Both the position numbers and the translations under genes were made by a program. From an uncultured Muribaculaceae bacterium (GTDB lineage: Bacteria; Bacteroidota; Bacteroidia; Bacteroidales; Muribaculaceae): DNA of 24,285 bases. Shown here piece by piece: positions 16,400 to 24,245 of this stretch. Where the stretch lies: positions 1 to 24,285 of the forward strand of contig CAKTOT010000025.1 in NCBI GenBank assembly GCA_934590135.1, given 5' to 3'. The notes under the pieces are model-generated. The model did no database searches, was not told the origin of the DNA, and saw nothing but the letters and a program-made list of their open reading frames with translations. Every line of letters begins with the position of its first letter. Within the stretch, counting starts at the first letter, position 1.

Positions 16400-16514
16400 T
16401 TCTCGCTTGACAGGCATAATTGCTCCGGGCCGTGGCGTCGAGATACCTCAGGCAAGGGTTGTGCATTGTATGCCTTACCGGCATAATTTTATTGTTCAAA
16501 ACAATAGAGCTTGC

Positions 16515-17891
16515 ATGAACGACACAGACAACATGAAACGACATAGGCTGAAAGGGCACTTGACGGATGCTGTAGGCGCGGCTAAGACGTTGTTGAAAAG
16601 GCAGTGGCAATACTGCGCCGGCGGCGTATGGAGCGATACGCGTGATACTTTTGGCGTTAGGGCGGTCAAGACGCTCAATCTTTCGGTCAAATCCTTCATG
16701 GATACCAATTTGCAGTCGCAGGCATGTGCTATGACTTATCGCACGTTGCTGGCCATTGTTCCGGCTTTGGCTATGCTATTTGCCATAGGACGAGGCTTCG
16801 GCATCCAGAGTTTTTTGCAGAATCAGCTGTACGAATTACTGCCGGGGCAGACAGAGGTGGTGAGTCATGCGATGGATGTCATAGATTCGTATCTGGGGTA
16901 TACAGGTAAGGGCGTATTTGTCGGCATCGGTGTTGTCTTGCTATTGTGGACGTTGATTTCGCTGCTGAGCAACGTCGAGGGAGCTTTCAATCGCATTTGG
17001 GGTATACGCCAAGGGCGCAGCTTTTGGCGCAAGATGATGGATTATACCGCGACATTGCTTATATTGCCCATATTACTGATATGCTCGGGCGGCTTGGCGT
17101 TGTTTGTTTCCAATACGTTGCAGCATCTGTTTGATTACGAAATTGCCACCCCGATGATTTCGGTGCTTTTGGATTGTGCGTCATGGCTGCTGACGTGGCT
17201 ATTCTTTGCCGCTGCTTATATTTTGATACCTAACACCAAAGTGCGTATGTCCAATGCTTTGCTTGCCGGAGTTATCGCCGGTACCGGCTTCAGACTACTG
17301 CAATGGCTGTTTGTGACAGGACAGGTGTATGTGACGCATTACAATGCTATTTATGGTAGTTTTGCGTTTCTGCCGCTGCTTCTGATATGGCTTCAATTGA
17401 CGTGGGTGGTCACGTTGAGCGGCGCTCTGATTTGCTATACGTCGCAGAGCATTTACCATTTTTCGTACAACGAGGACATCAAGCATATTTCCTGGTATTA
17501 CTATCAAAAAATAGCGGTGGCTGTGAGCGCCGTAGTCGCTTATCGGTTTGACAAAGGCCTCACTCCGCCGACGGACAACGATCTGTCTCGGGTATACAAT
17601 ATCCCGCCGCGACTTGTATCATTAATTGTTGACGAATTGACGCATGCAGGGGTCATCAATTGCGTCATACTTGACTCTAAAGATATGCTTACGGGATATC
17701 AGCCGGCCAGGCCTACATCCGAGCTGACGGTCGGGCATATTGTGGATGTGCTTCACCGGTTCGGGCATAACGATTTTGTCAAAGGCTTTGACAAGACTTT
17801 CGATAATGTAGATGCGGCGCTTGATCGTGTAAGTCTAGCTGCTGCATCGGCGGATGCGACCCCTGTAGCCTCGCTCATAGAAGATGTCTAA
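16515..17891 (+). CDS. YihY/BrkB family inner-membrane protein
   Basis: The frame is open from 16305, but the stretch before MNDTDNMKRHR does not resemble the family and would overlap rfbD, so the ATG at 16515 is chosen (458 residues; 16470 and 16533 are alternatives). After an N-terminal amphipathic region come six predicted membrane segments, including TYRTLLAIVPALAMLFA, GVVLLLWTLISLLSNVEGAF with NRIWGIRQGR, and SFAFLPLLLIWLQLTWVVTL. The family (PF03631) was once called ribonuclease BN in error; its function is unresolved. The C-terminal 110 residues look like a cytoplasmic winged-helix domain (DLSRVYNIPPRLVSLIVDEL), common in long family members. ridA follows 31 nt later. Confidence 0.88.
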   Translation: MNDTDNMKRHRLKGHLTDAVGAAKTLLKRQWQYCAGGVWSDTRDTFGVRAVKTLNLSVKSFMDTNLQSQACAMTYRTLLAIVPALAMLFAIGRGFGIQSFLQNQLYELLPGQTEVVSHAMDVIDSYLGYTGKGVFVGIGVVLLLWTLISLLSNVEGAFNRIWGIRQGRSFWRKMMDYTATLLILPILLICSGGLALFVSNTLQHLFDYEIATPMISVLLDCASWLLTWLFFAAAYILIPNTKVRMSNALLAGVIAGTGFRLLQWLFVTGQVYVTHYNAIYGSFAFLPLLLIWLQLTWVVTLSGALICYTSQSIYHFSYNEDIKHISWYYYQKIAVAVSAVVAYRFDKGLTPPTDNDLSRVYNIPPRLVSLIVDELTHAGVINCVILDSKDMLTGYQPARPTSELTVGHIVDVLHRFGHNDFVKGFDKTFDNVDAALDRVSLAAASADATPVASLIEDV

Positions 17892-17922
17892 TATTCTAAT
17901 TAACCATCAAATAAATATAGTT

Positions 17923-18297
17923 ATGAAAAAAGTAATTGCAACTACCGCCGCTCCCGGCGCTATCGGTCCCTACAGTCAGGCCATCGACACCGGAACTTTT
18001 GTATACGCTTCCGGTCAGATACCCATCAATCCGGCCACCGGTGAAATACCCGAAGGCATCGAGGCGCAGACCAAGCAGGCGCTTGCCAACGTGTGTGCCA
18101 TACTAAAAGAGGCAGGACTGACTGTCGACAATGTGGTTAAAACCACTGTGTTCCTCGCTGATATGGGCGATTTTGTCGCTATGAATGAGGTGTATGCTTC
18201 GGTGTTCACCGCTCCGTATCCCGCGCGCTCGGCCGTGGCAGTGAAGACTCTGCCTAAGAATGTACTTGTCGAGGTCGAAGTCATTGCGCTCCGCTAA
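17923..18297 (+). CDS. ridA: RidA family enamine/imine deaminase
   Basis: The ATG at 17923 (MKKVIATTAAPGAIGPYSQA) gives 124 residues, the normal RidA length; an earlier in-frame ATG at 17884 overlaps the preceding gene's end and would add 13 unrelated residues. Family motifs are GPYSQAI, YASGQIPINPATGEIP, the Arg in PYPARSAVAV that binds the substrate carboxylate, and the C-terminal VEVEVIAL glutamate region. RidA hydrolyses reactive enamines such as 2-aminoacrylate produced by PLP enzymes. It probably shares a transcript with the YihY-family gene and converges on folC with only 25 nt between stops. Confidence 0.93.
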   Translation: MKKVIATTAAPGAIGPYSQAIDTGTFVYASGQIPINPATGEIPEGIEAQTKQALANVCAILKEAGLTVDNVVKTTVFLADMGDFVAMNEVYASVFTAPYPARSAVAVKTLPKNVLVEVEVIALR

Positions 18298-18322
18298 ACC
18301 GTAGACTGCCGAGCCGGATGCC

Positions 18323-19639
18323 TTAAATTGCGGCGTTTTTTCGGCGTGCGGCAAGCATTTCGGCAACGACGAAATTGCTTCCGCCCACAAAAACGACAGA
18401 ATCATTCTTGCCGTCGTCACTTTTAGCTGTGGCGGCGGCAAGTGCTTTGTAATAGCCGTCGGAGACCGAAGTGCAAACTTCGCCGGGTATGCCTGCACGT
18501 GCGGCGGCGGCAGCTACATCGGCGGCGCGTGCTGCGCGTGGCGTGTCTGGCGCTACAAAGAAATAATGAGCGTCGTGCGGTACGGTTGCCAGAATGTCTG
18601 CGTAATCCTTGTCTGATACAAATCCTATGACAATGAATAGCTTGTGAGGATCTATGGCTGCAAGACGAGGTGTGATATATTGCCAGCATCCGGGGTTATG
18701 CCCCGTGTCGCATATTACGGTTGGATGGCGTTGCAGTATACTCCAGCGGCCTACAAGTCCGGTGTCTGTCACGTGAACAAAGCCGTGGCGGATGGCCGCC
18801 TCGTCGATATGCCATCCGCGTCTTATGAGGGCCTCGATGACGGCCATAGCCGTGGCCGCATTCGCTTTCTGACATTCGCCGGTGAGCTGACCTTTGACAT
18901 CTCCCCAACGTGTGCCGCGGTAGATGTACGTCCCGTTGTTATCGGTGTCTATCTTCGTCCAAAATGGTGCTGCAATGGTGAGCGAGACGCCGGCAGATGC
19001 TGCGGCTTTGCGGAATTCGGGCAGTATCTCGTCATCCGGTTCGCCCAAAACGGCATCGGCGTTGGGCTTGAATATCCCGGCTTTTTCGGCTGCTATGGCT
19101 GCACGTGTATCACCCAGGATGGCAGTGTGCTCCAGCGAGATATTGGTGACGGCCGCCACTTCCGGGTTGATGATATTGGTCGAGTCGAGACGTCCGCCGA
19201 GTCCTACTTCGATGACGGCGATGTCTACATCTTGTTGATTAAAATACTCGAAAGCCATGACCGTGGCCAGCTCGAAGAACGACGGATCGCATTCGTGGAT
19301 GTCCATGGACATATAACGTTGCACAAAGTCGATTACGTAATTGTGATCGATAGGCATGCCGTTGACTCGGATGCGCTCGTCAAAGTCCAGAAGATGGGGG
19401 GATGTGTATAGGCCGGTGCGGTATCCGGCGGCCTGAAGTACGGCGGCGACGGTATGTGCCGTGCTGCCTTTGCCGTTGGTACCGCCGATGTGCACGCATT
19501 TGAGCCCTTGGTGTGGATTGCCGAAGGCGGCCGAAAGGGCACGTATGTTTTCAAGCCCCGGATTGTACGCCTCCTGTCCGATATGGTGGAATGTCTTAAG
19601 TCGTGCGTATAGGTATTGGAGCGTCTCGTTGTAATCCAT
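18323..19639 (-). CDS. folC: Folylpolyglutamate / dihydrofolate synthase
   Basis: The frame extends to 19690, but that start overlaps the upstream chromate transporter gene and gives an Arg-rich non-family leader, so the ATG at 19639 (MDYNETLQYLYARLKTFHHI) is used, giving 438 residues. Motifs are the P-loop GGTNGKGST (52-60), TSPHLLDFDERIRVNG, EVGLGGRLDSTN and the C-terminal DTGHNPG. The enzyme adds glutamate to folates, and to dihydropteroate in bifunctional members. It starts 5 nt after the second chromate transporter gene, so it is probably co-transcribed with the chr pair, although the functions are unrelated. Confidence 0.93.
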   Translation of the reverse strand: MDYNETLQYLYARLKTFHHIGQEAYNPGLENIRALSAAFGNPHQGLKCVHIGGTNGKGSTAHTVAAVLQAAGYRTGLYTSPHLLDFDERIRVNGMPIDHNYVIDFVQRYMSMDIHECDPSFFELATVMAFEYFNQQDVDIAVIEVGLGGRLDSTNIINPEVAAVTNISLEHTAILGDTRAAIAAEKAGIFKPNADAVLGEPDDEILPEFRKAAASAGVSLTIAAPFWTKIDTDNNGTYIYRGTRWGDVKGQLTGECQKANAATAMAVIEALIRRGWHIDEAAIRHGFVHVTDTGLVGRWSILQRHPTVICDTGHNPGCWQYITPRLAAIDPHKLFIVIGFVSDKDYADILATVPHDAHYFFVAPDTPRAARAADVAAAAARAGIPGEVCTSVSDGYYKALAAATAKSDDGKNDSVVFVGGSNFVVAEMLAARRKNAAI

Positions 19640-19644
19640 GTAAA

Positions 19645-20208
19645 TCAAAATATGAATAATCCGGCGCCGCCGGCGGCCACGATGGCCCAAATGGGGTGTA
19701 TTTTTGTGAAAAAGACTATGCAGAAGGACGCGATACAGATGGCGATGCTTGCTACGATGTCATAGGTCTCTGTCCCGAAGTTTTCGCCATTCATAAGCAG
19801 CAATGCCGCTGAGGCTATCAGCCCAACCACTACGGGGCGTAGGCCGAGAAAAATGCCTTTGATGTACTCGCTGTCGCGATGGCGTATGATGTAATGGTTG
19901 AGGCGTGACACGAGCACAAATGACGGAATCATCACGACCAAGGTACATAGCAGTGAGCCCAGTACGCCCCACCACCAGCCGTCGAATCCTGCGACTCCCG
20001 GAGCCGTATAGCCGATATATGTGGCCGAGTTGATACCGATAGGTCCAGGCGTCATCTGCGATATGGCTACGATGTCTGTGAATGTTTTGTCTGAAATCCA
20101 GCCGGGTTCGACTACTTCGCTTTGGATGAGGGCAAGCATGGCATATCCGCCGCCAAAGCCGAAGAGACCTATTTTTAGGTAGCTCCAAATCAGATGCAGG
20201 TATATCAT
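19645..20208 (-). CDS. Chromate transporter family protein, half-size (second of pair)
   Basis: The ATG at 20208 gives 187 residues, normal for a half-size CHR protein; upstream extension would run into the preceding gene in another frame. MIYLHLIWSYLKIGLFGFGGG holds the CHR signature GFGGGYAM, followed by QMTPGPIGINSATYIG and five or so hydrophobic segments. Start and preceding stop overlap as ATGA (20205-20208), indicating translational coupling. Half-size CHR proteins work as pairs, each supplying one half of the membrane protein. The true substrate in gut anaerobes is unclear and need not be chromate. Confidence 0.88.
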   Translation of the reverse strand: MIYLHLIWSYLKIGLFGFGGGYAMLALIQSEVVEPGWISDKTFTDIVAISQMTPGPIGINSATYIGYTAPGVAGFDGWWWGVLGSLLCTLVVMIPSFVLVSRLNHYIIRHRDSEYIKGIFLGLRPVVVGLIASAALLLMNGENFGTETYDIVASIAICIASFCIVFFTKIHPIWAIVAAGGAGLFIF

Positions 20209-20825
20209 CGGGCGTGTCCCTCCTCGGACTTGGAGACATTGTGCATACTGTGCCGAAACACAAGAATTCCGCCAATGGCGCCGAGTACAATCCATAGTAT
20301 GGGATTGGATACCACGGGTAATTTGGACCATATCAACAGTGCTACGCCTATGGGAATGCCGGCCGTGCGCCAGTCGATGTGTGCCGCGCGTGCCGCCGAA
20401 ATCACGGGGGCGATGATAAGTGCGACTACGGCCGGACGTATGCCTTTGAAGATTTTGACGAGCGTGGGATTGTTGTTGATAAGTTCGGGTGTGAGGAATA
20501 TGGCAATAACTAAAATGATTAGAAATGAGGGTAGTATGGTGCCCAGGGCGGCAACGATGCTGCCTCGGCGCATAGCTACGCGATCGCCTACGGCTACGGC
20601 AATATTCACGGCCAAGATGCCCGGAAGCGACTGGGCTACGGCCAGCAAGTCAAGGAATTCTTCGCGGTCTATCCAGCGGTGATTGGTGACGATTTCGCGC
20701 TCAATAATCGAAATCATAGCCCATCCGCCGCCAAAGGTGAAGGCTCCTATCTTGAAGAACGTCACGAACATCTGCCAAAGCAGGTGTGCGGACGCGGGTG
20801 TATGTGTTTCGGTCGAATTGTCCAT
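20205..20825 (-). CDS. Chromate transporter family protein, half-size (first of pair)
   Basis: The ATG at 20825 (MDNSTETHTPASAHLLWQMF) gives 206 residues; the longer frame to 20963 would run through the TonB-receptor terminator and the TAACTTTG promoter, so it is rejected. The CHR motif is FFKIGAFTFGGGWAM, with AVAQSLPGILAVNIAVAVG matching the partner's TPGPIGIN region and several hydrophobic segments after it. It overlaps the second half gene by 4 nt. It is the first gene of the chr-chr-folC unit. Confidence 0.88.
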   Translation of the reverse strand: MDNSTETHTPASAHLLWQMFVTFFKIGAFTFGGGWAMISIIEREIVTNHRWIDREEFLDLLAVAQSLPGILAVNIAVAVGDRVAMRRGSIVAALGTILPSFLIILVIAIFLTPELINNNPTLVKIFKGIRPAVVALIIAPVISAARAAHIDWRTAGIPIGVALLIWSKLPVVSNPILWIVLGAIGGILVFRHSMHNVSKSEEGHAR

Positions 20826-20858
20826 CTGTAGGGTTGCTGTGTGCTCGGTTTGTGTCCG

Positions 20859-20866
20859 CAAAGTTA
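20859..20866 (-). promoter_or_regulatory. Candidate -7 element for chr-chr-folC
   Basis: The minus strand reads TAACTTTG, a TAnnTTTG match. It begins only 3 nt after the T-run of the preceding terminator and predicts a leader of roughly 25-30 nt to the ATG at 20825. A strong -33 is not seen; that position lies inside the terminator stem. Confidence 0.5.
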
Positions 20867-20869
20867 CGC

Positions 20870-20912
20870 AAAAAGCGTCAGACAGCATAACCTCGGTTGT
20901 GCTGTCTGACGC
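20870..20912 (-). terminator. Intrinsic terminator of the TonB-receptor gene
   Basis: GCGTCAGACAGCA (20875-20887) pairs perfectly with TGCTGTCTGACGC (20900-20912). Four further pairs (AACC/GGTT) sit inside a single mismatch, leaving a very small loop. On the minus strand the stem is followed at once by five T (20874-20870). It lies 78 nt past the receptor stop. The T-run is only on the minus-strand side, so termination is directional. Confidence 0.85.
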
Positions 20913-20990
20913 GATGCCGGAGTCCGTCGTGGTGTATTTTGCCCTACTCGGCTTATCGTACAAGGAGTGAGGAAGCTGTTTCCTCGCGCC

Positions 20991-23417
20991 TCAGAAGTCT
21001 ACCGAGAGGCGTACGTTGATTTGACGTCGTGTCAGGTAGTTGGGCACGGCGTATTGCAGATTGTTGACGTCAGTTACCCAGTAATACGAGCTGACATTGC
21101 TGATATCCAAGAGGTTGAAGCAGTCAAGGCCGAGCCATACGCTCTTGATGTGCCGCAAGAAGCCTGAACGTTGTCGGCCGTCGGCCAAGGGTGACAGCAG
21201 GGCGTAGCTCAAGCCGACGTCCACGCGCTTGTAAGCAGGGGCTCGGAAGTAGCCCTTGTCACGCGACGAGCGCGGAGCTGTGGTGGGCAGGCCATCGCTG
21301 AAGATGCCGCGGAGGCTGAATTTTAGCTTAGGCAGTTTGGGAAAGTAATCGGTGAAATAGAGCGCAAAACTGTAGCGGCGGTCGGTGGGGCGGGGTACGG
21401 TGACGCCGTTGAGGTTTTCGCGCGTATTCATCAGCGAGAAGCTGACCCAAGAGTCGCTTCCGGGGACGAATTGGCCGAAGAGTTTCATATCCACTCCCGC
21501 TGTCGAGCCGGATGTCGAGTTGACGCCCGAATATGTTATCTTGAGGTTGTCAATCTCGTATGGTATCAGGTTGCCGAGAATTTTGTAGTATGCTTCGGCG
21601 GAGAGCTTGAACGGACGGTCAAAGGCGCGGAAGGTGTAGTCGCTGCCGAGAATAAACTGGAAACTGCGTTGCGACTTGATGTCGCTGTTCAAATGTATGG
21701 TGTAGTTGCCTTTGTCATCGACTACTGGCTGACGGAATTCTTTATAGAAAGGTGTCTGATAGTATAGGCCGGTGGCAAAACGGAAGGTCCAACGCGGTGC
21801 ACGTGTTGGGACAAATCCGACATTGAAGCGCGGACTTACGAGTGTCTCCTTATTGAAGTCCCAGTAACTGAGACGTATGCCGCCGTTGACGTTGAAGTAG
21901 CCTATGGACGAATTGATGCGCCAAGTGTCTTGGACGTATGCCGACAGGCGGTTGCTTGCGATGTCCTCGGCCGATTGTAGGTTGTAGACTACGCGGAGTG
22001 CATCGGGGTCGAAGGGTAGGGAGTACCCGGCCGAGTCGCGGCGTTCCCATTCGCGCGTTCGGTCGTGGATTTTTTCGTGGTTGTAGGTGACGCCGTAGGC
22101 TATATTGTGCCCGGCTATGCCGTTGGCACCGCGCAGCGACAGCGAGAATACCGAGGCCTTGAGGCGGTTGCGCGAGTGCTCAAAGTAGCGTCCTATGCCC
22201 AGTTCGCCGCCTATGCCGCCATCGTTGCCCGATCCGCCGGTGCCGGCTTGGTCAAGCCAGTATTCGCCGGAGATGTCGTATGATACAAGCTCGTTGGTGA
22301 GATATCCGGAGGCAAGCAGCGTGTATTCGGCTTTCTTGGAGGGCTTGAAGGTGATGTTGCCGGCGCCGAAGAATGTCTCGAAGCGGTCTTTCTCCTGTCC
22401 GTCAAAATAGACCTTGAATTGCTTGGCATCGGTGGAAGTGCCGAAATTAGTGCTACGGTCGTGTGGTATGAATTTGTAGTTGTTGATGCTGATGTTGCCC
22501 AGTACCGAGGCTGTCCATTTGGGGCTGATCTTCAGAGTCATATATGTCTGGTAGTCGAAGAAGCGCGGGTCATACTCGCCTTTCTCGTCCATAGAACTGA
22601 GCAGCGACGAATTGCTCTTGTAGCGCACGCCGTGCAACTGGCTGAAGCGTTTGCTTGAGGTGCCTATGGTGAGTCCGCCGCCTTGTAGGCTGAGGTTGAG
22701 CGAACCTTCGAAGGCCTCGGGCTGGCGATAGGTGATGTCGAGCACCGAGGACATACGGTCGCCGTACTGGGCGGCAAATCCGCCGGTGGAGAATCCGATG
22801 GCGCCCACCATATCGGGGTTGATGATGGACAGGCCTTCCTGCTGGCCGGAAGAAATGAGCTGCGGACGATAGACTTCGACGCCGTTGATATACACCGAGT
22901 TCTCGTCAAAGGTGCCGCCGCGTACGCTGTATTGCGAGGACATCTCGTTGCTTTGCGTGACGCCGGCCATGGTGGATATAAGACCCTCGACGCTGCCGCC
23001 GTTGACATCCGGCGCCAGGCGGTAGCTATCGGTATTGATGCTTTGGACTGTGCCGGTTTGTTTTTGGTAATCGGTGACGGTGATTCCTTCCAGTGTGATT
23101 GTTACGGGTTCCATCTTGACATTCAACGTGGTCTCGCCTTTGGCGCCGATGATGCGTCGTGTCACCTCGTGGTAGCCGATGCAGGAGAATACTACGCGTA
23201 TGGTGTCCGCTGCCGGGGCTGTCAGCGAGTATGTTCCGTCAAGTCCCGAGGTCGCTCCTATGGCTGTGCCGCGGACGTGTACGCTGACAAATTCGAGAGC
23301 CTCGTTTTTCTCGTCGGTGATTTTTCCGTGTATTTTGACCTGCGCCGTCGAGACGCCGCAGCCGAGTACGATTGCAAGTATAAGCCAAATGGCTCTATGA
23401 ATGTGCGTATTACGCAT
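20991..23417 (-). CDS. TonB-dependent outer-membrane receptor
   Basis: An 808-residue protein. It has a signal peptide (1-25, ending STA-QV), a CarboxypepD_reg-like beta domain (about 27-105: VKIHGKITDEKNEALEFVSV, GLDGTYSL), a plug domain (about 120-250: SVRGGTFDENSVYINGVEVY, GGFAAQYGDRMSSVLDI), and a beta-barrel ending in an outer-membrane signature (RLSVDF with terminal Phe). Such receptors import ligands using TonB energy. No SusD-like partner, transporter or degradative enzyme lies beside it, so it is not a classical SusC/SusD pair and the ligand cannot be told. Upstream is a gene remnant, and downstream a strong terminator, so it is probably a single-gene transcript. Confidence 0.9.
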   Translation of the reverse strand: MRNTHIHRAIWLILAIVLGCGVSTAQVKIHGKITDEKNEALEFVSVHVRGTAIGATSGLDGTYSLTAPAADTIRVVFSCIGYHEVTRRIIGAKGETTLNVKMEPVTITLEGITVTDYQKQTGTVQSINTDSYRLAPDVNGGSVEGLISTMAGVTQSNEMSSQYSVRGGTFDENSVYINGVEVYRPQLISSGQQEGLSIINPDMVGAIGFSTGGFAAQYGDRMSSVLDITYRQPEAFEGSLNLSLQGGGLTIGTSSKRFSQLHGVRYKSNSSLLSSMDEKGEYDPRFFDYQTYMTLKISPKWTASVLGNISINNYKFIPHDRSTNFGTSTDAKQFKVYFDGQEKDRFETFFGAGNITFKPSKKAEYTLLASGYLTNELVSYDISGEYWLDQAGTGGSGNDGGIGGELGIGRYFEHSRNRLKASVFSLSLRGANGIAGHNIAYGVTYNHEKIHDRTREWERRDSAGYSLPFDPDALRVVYNLQSAEDIASNRLSAYVQDTWRINSSIGYFNVNGGIRLSYWDFNKETLVSPRFNVGFVPTRAPRWTFRFATGLYYQTPFYKEFRQPVVDDKGNYTIHLNSDIKSQRSFQFILGSDYTFRAFDRPFKLSAEAYYKILGNLIPYEIDNLKITYSGVNSTSGSTAGVDMKLFGQFVPGSDSWVSFSLMNTRENLNGVTVPRPTDRRYSFALYFTDYFPKLPKLKFSLRGIFSDGLPTTAPRSSRDKGYFRAPAYKRVDVGLSYALLSPLADGRQRSGFLRHIKSVWLGLDCFNLLDISNVSSYYWVTDVNNLQYAVPNYLTRRQINVRLSVDF

Positions 23418-23590
23418 TGTTGTCCTGTGGGTTTAGATATGCTATTACCCTTAAATAACGCGAAATTCCGCTCTAAATTGTACGACGCACCCCGAAACTG
23501 CCCGCTCCCGCGTCCTCCGGAAGTGTCACACCGCCCTCGGCCATGTCGGTTCGATCGTCCGCAAGGCGCCAAGTTGTCTGCCAAAAATGC
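23418..23590. other. Intergenic region upstream of the TonB receptor
   Basis: This 173-bp gap should hold the receptor promoter, but I found no exact TAnnTTTG on the minus strand. A GC-rich stretch at about 23485-23580 sits beside AT-rich DNA near the start codon. No ORF is supported here. Confidence 0.4.
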
Positions 23591-23887
23591 TTATTTTTCA
23601 ACGCTATAAGGATTGCTCAACGCATAAAGAGGAATAATGTCAATGTGTCGACGGGTATCATTTGCCTCTTTGTCCACGTATTCGTACTCACCGAAGTTTT
23701 CCAACGATGTCCTGACTGCATATAATAGTCCTTTCTTCCTCATAAACAGCCAAAGACTTTGCATACTGCCTCGGGTATTGGTTTTTACCTCAATGGGCAA
23801 GATCTTGCCGTCCTTTGCTTCCAGATAGTCAATTTTGGCATTTGTGCCACGAGTTTGATTTTGCCAGTAATAGTTAAATAATGCCAA
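23591..23887 (-). pseudogene. C-terminal remnant of a DUF4143-type AAA ATPase
   Basis: The open frame gives 98 residues beginning at a TTG codon, with an in-frame TGA two codons upstream. The sequence FNYYWQNQTRGTNAKIDYLE, then ILPIEVKTN, SLWLFMRKK and YAVRTSLENF matches the end of the C-terminal DUF4143 (PD-(D/E)XK-like) domain found in prokaryotic AAA ATPases of about 380-430 residues. The whole N-terminal ATPase part (Walker motifs) is missing. The upstream DNA (23888-24138) has stops in this frame and a tandem repeat, so the gene was truncated rather than fused. It is probably not functional. A short translated protein from TTG cannot be excluded. Confidence 0.75.
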
Positions 23888-23946
23888 AAGTCAATGCAAT
23901 AATTCTCCTAAAACGGCTAAAAGTGGCGTATAGGTCAAAACGGGTG

Positions 23947-23971
23947 TTAAAACCGCTATTATAGCGGTGAC
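23947..23971 (-). terminator. Possible terminator hairpin in repeat unit 1
   Basis: ACCGCTA (23952-23958) and TAGCGGT (23962-23968) form a perfect 7-bp stem with a 3-nt loop. On the minus strand it begins 3 nt after the TGA at 23972-23974; the stem's last T plus three more form a TTTT run. Unit 2 lacks the stem. Confidence 0.35.
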
Positions 23972-24031
23972 TCACAGTATGTTATCACAATTCAAAAGTT
24001 TTGAGGACTCATTTGGTATGAGTGCTTTGAT
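23972..24031 (-). pseudogene. Short paralogous 3' gene fragment (repeat unit 1)
   Basis: The frame reads IKALIPNESSKLLNCDNIL then TGA. It aligns with the end of the fragment in unit 2 (KALQSNEASELLNVYTAQ): KAL, NE, S and LLN are identical, and three of the codon differences are synonymous third-position changes (GCA/GCG, GAG/GAA, AAT/AAC). The family is not recognised. Confidence 0.4.
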
Positions 24032-24076
24032 TCTATAGGTCAAAACGGGTGCTGAATACGCTGTAACTATTTTGAC

Positions 24077-24223
24077 TTACTGTGCGGTATAGACGTTCAA
24101 AAGTTCTGAAGCTTCATTTGATTGGAGCGCTTTTCCCCATAAGCCGAAAAAGTTGTCCGGATTATTGACCTCGTTTTCGCCGTTCTTTTCGTATTTGATT
24201 ATATCGTATACCTGTTGGTTGAA
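24077..24223 (-). pseudogene. Start-less 48-codon gene fragment, unknown family
   Basis: A stop-to-stop frame (TAA at 24224-24226 and at 24077-24079) encodes 48 residues of protein-like sequence, including VYDIIKYEKNGENEV, NNPDNFFGLWGKAL and SNEASELLNV. There is no ATG, GTG or TTG before the middle of the fragment, and upstream DNA turns AT-rich, so it looks like the 3' end of a gene whose 5' part was lost. I do not recognise the family. Confidence 0.4.
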
Positions 24224-24245
24224 TTAAATTTTTAAAATATTTATA

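Larger units (their letters stand above)
23929..24138. repeat. Two diverged 105-bp tandem repeat units
   Basis: Unit 1 (23929-24033) and unit 2 (24034-24138) align end to end without gaps, with about 70% identity by hand count. Both begin with the same 18 bases (TATAGGTCAAAACGGGTG) and share TTCAAAAG, TCATTTG and GCTTT in register. The period is 35 codons. On the minus strand both units carry an aligned reading frame and an aligned stop codon (TGA at 23972-23974, TAA at 24077-24079). Confidence 0.85.

Noticed and set aside
16341..16610. N-terminal extension of rfbD by 90 residues
   Set aside because: The extra residues do not look like the family, the NADP-binding motif normally starts at the N-terminus, and the extension would run across both candidate promoters.
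18298..18345. Possible terminator between ridA and folC
   Set aside because: GCCG and CGGC arms before a T6 run give only a 4-bp stem with a long loop, and the T-run lies inside folC codons.
20826..20963. N-terminal extension of the first chromate-transporter gene
   Set aside because: It would be translated from the terminator stem of the upstream gene and is unlike CHR N-termini.
23929..24138. CRISPR array or integron attachment sites
   Set aside because: There are only two units, 105 bp long and diverged along their length. There is no short constant repeat with unique spacers, and no cas or integrase gene is seen.
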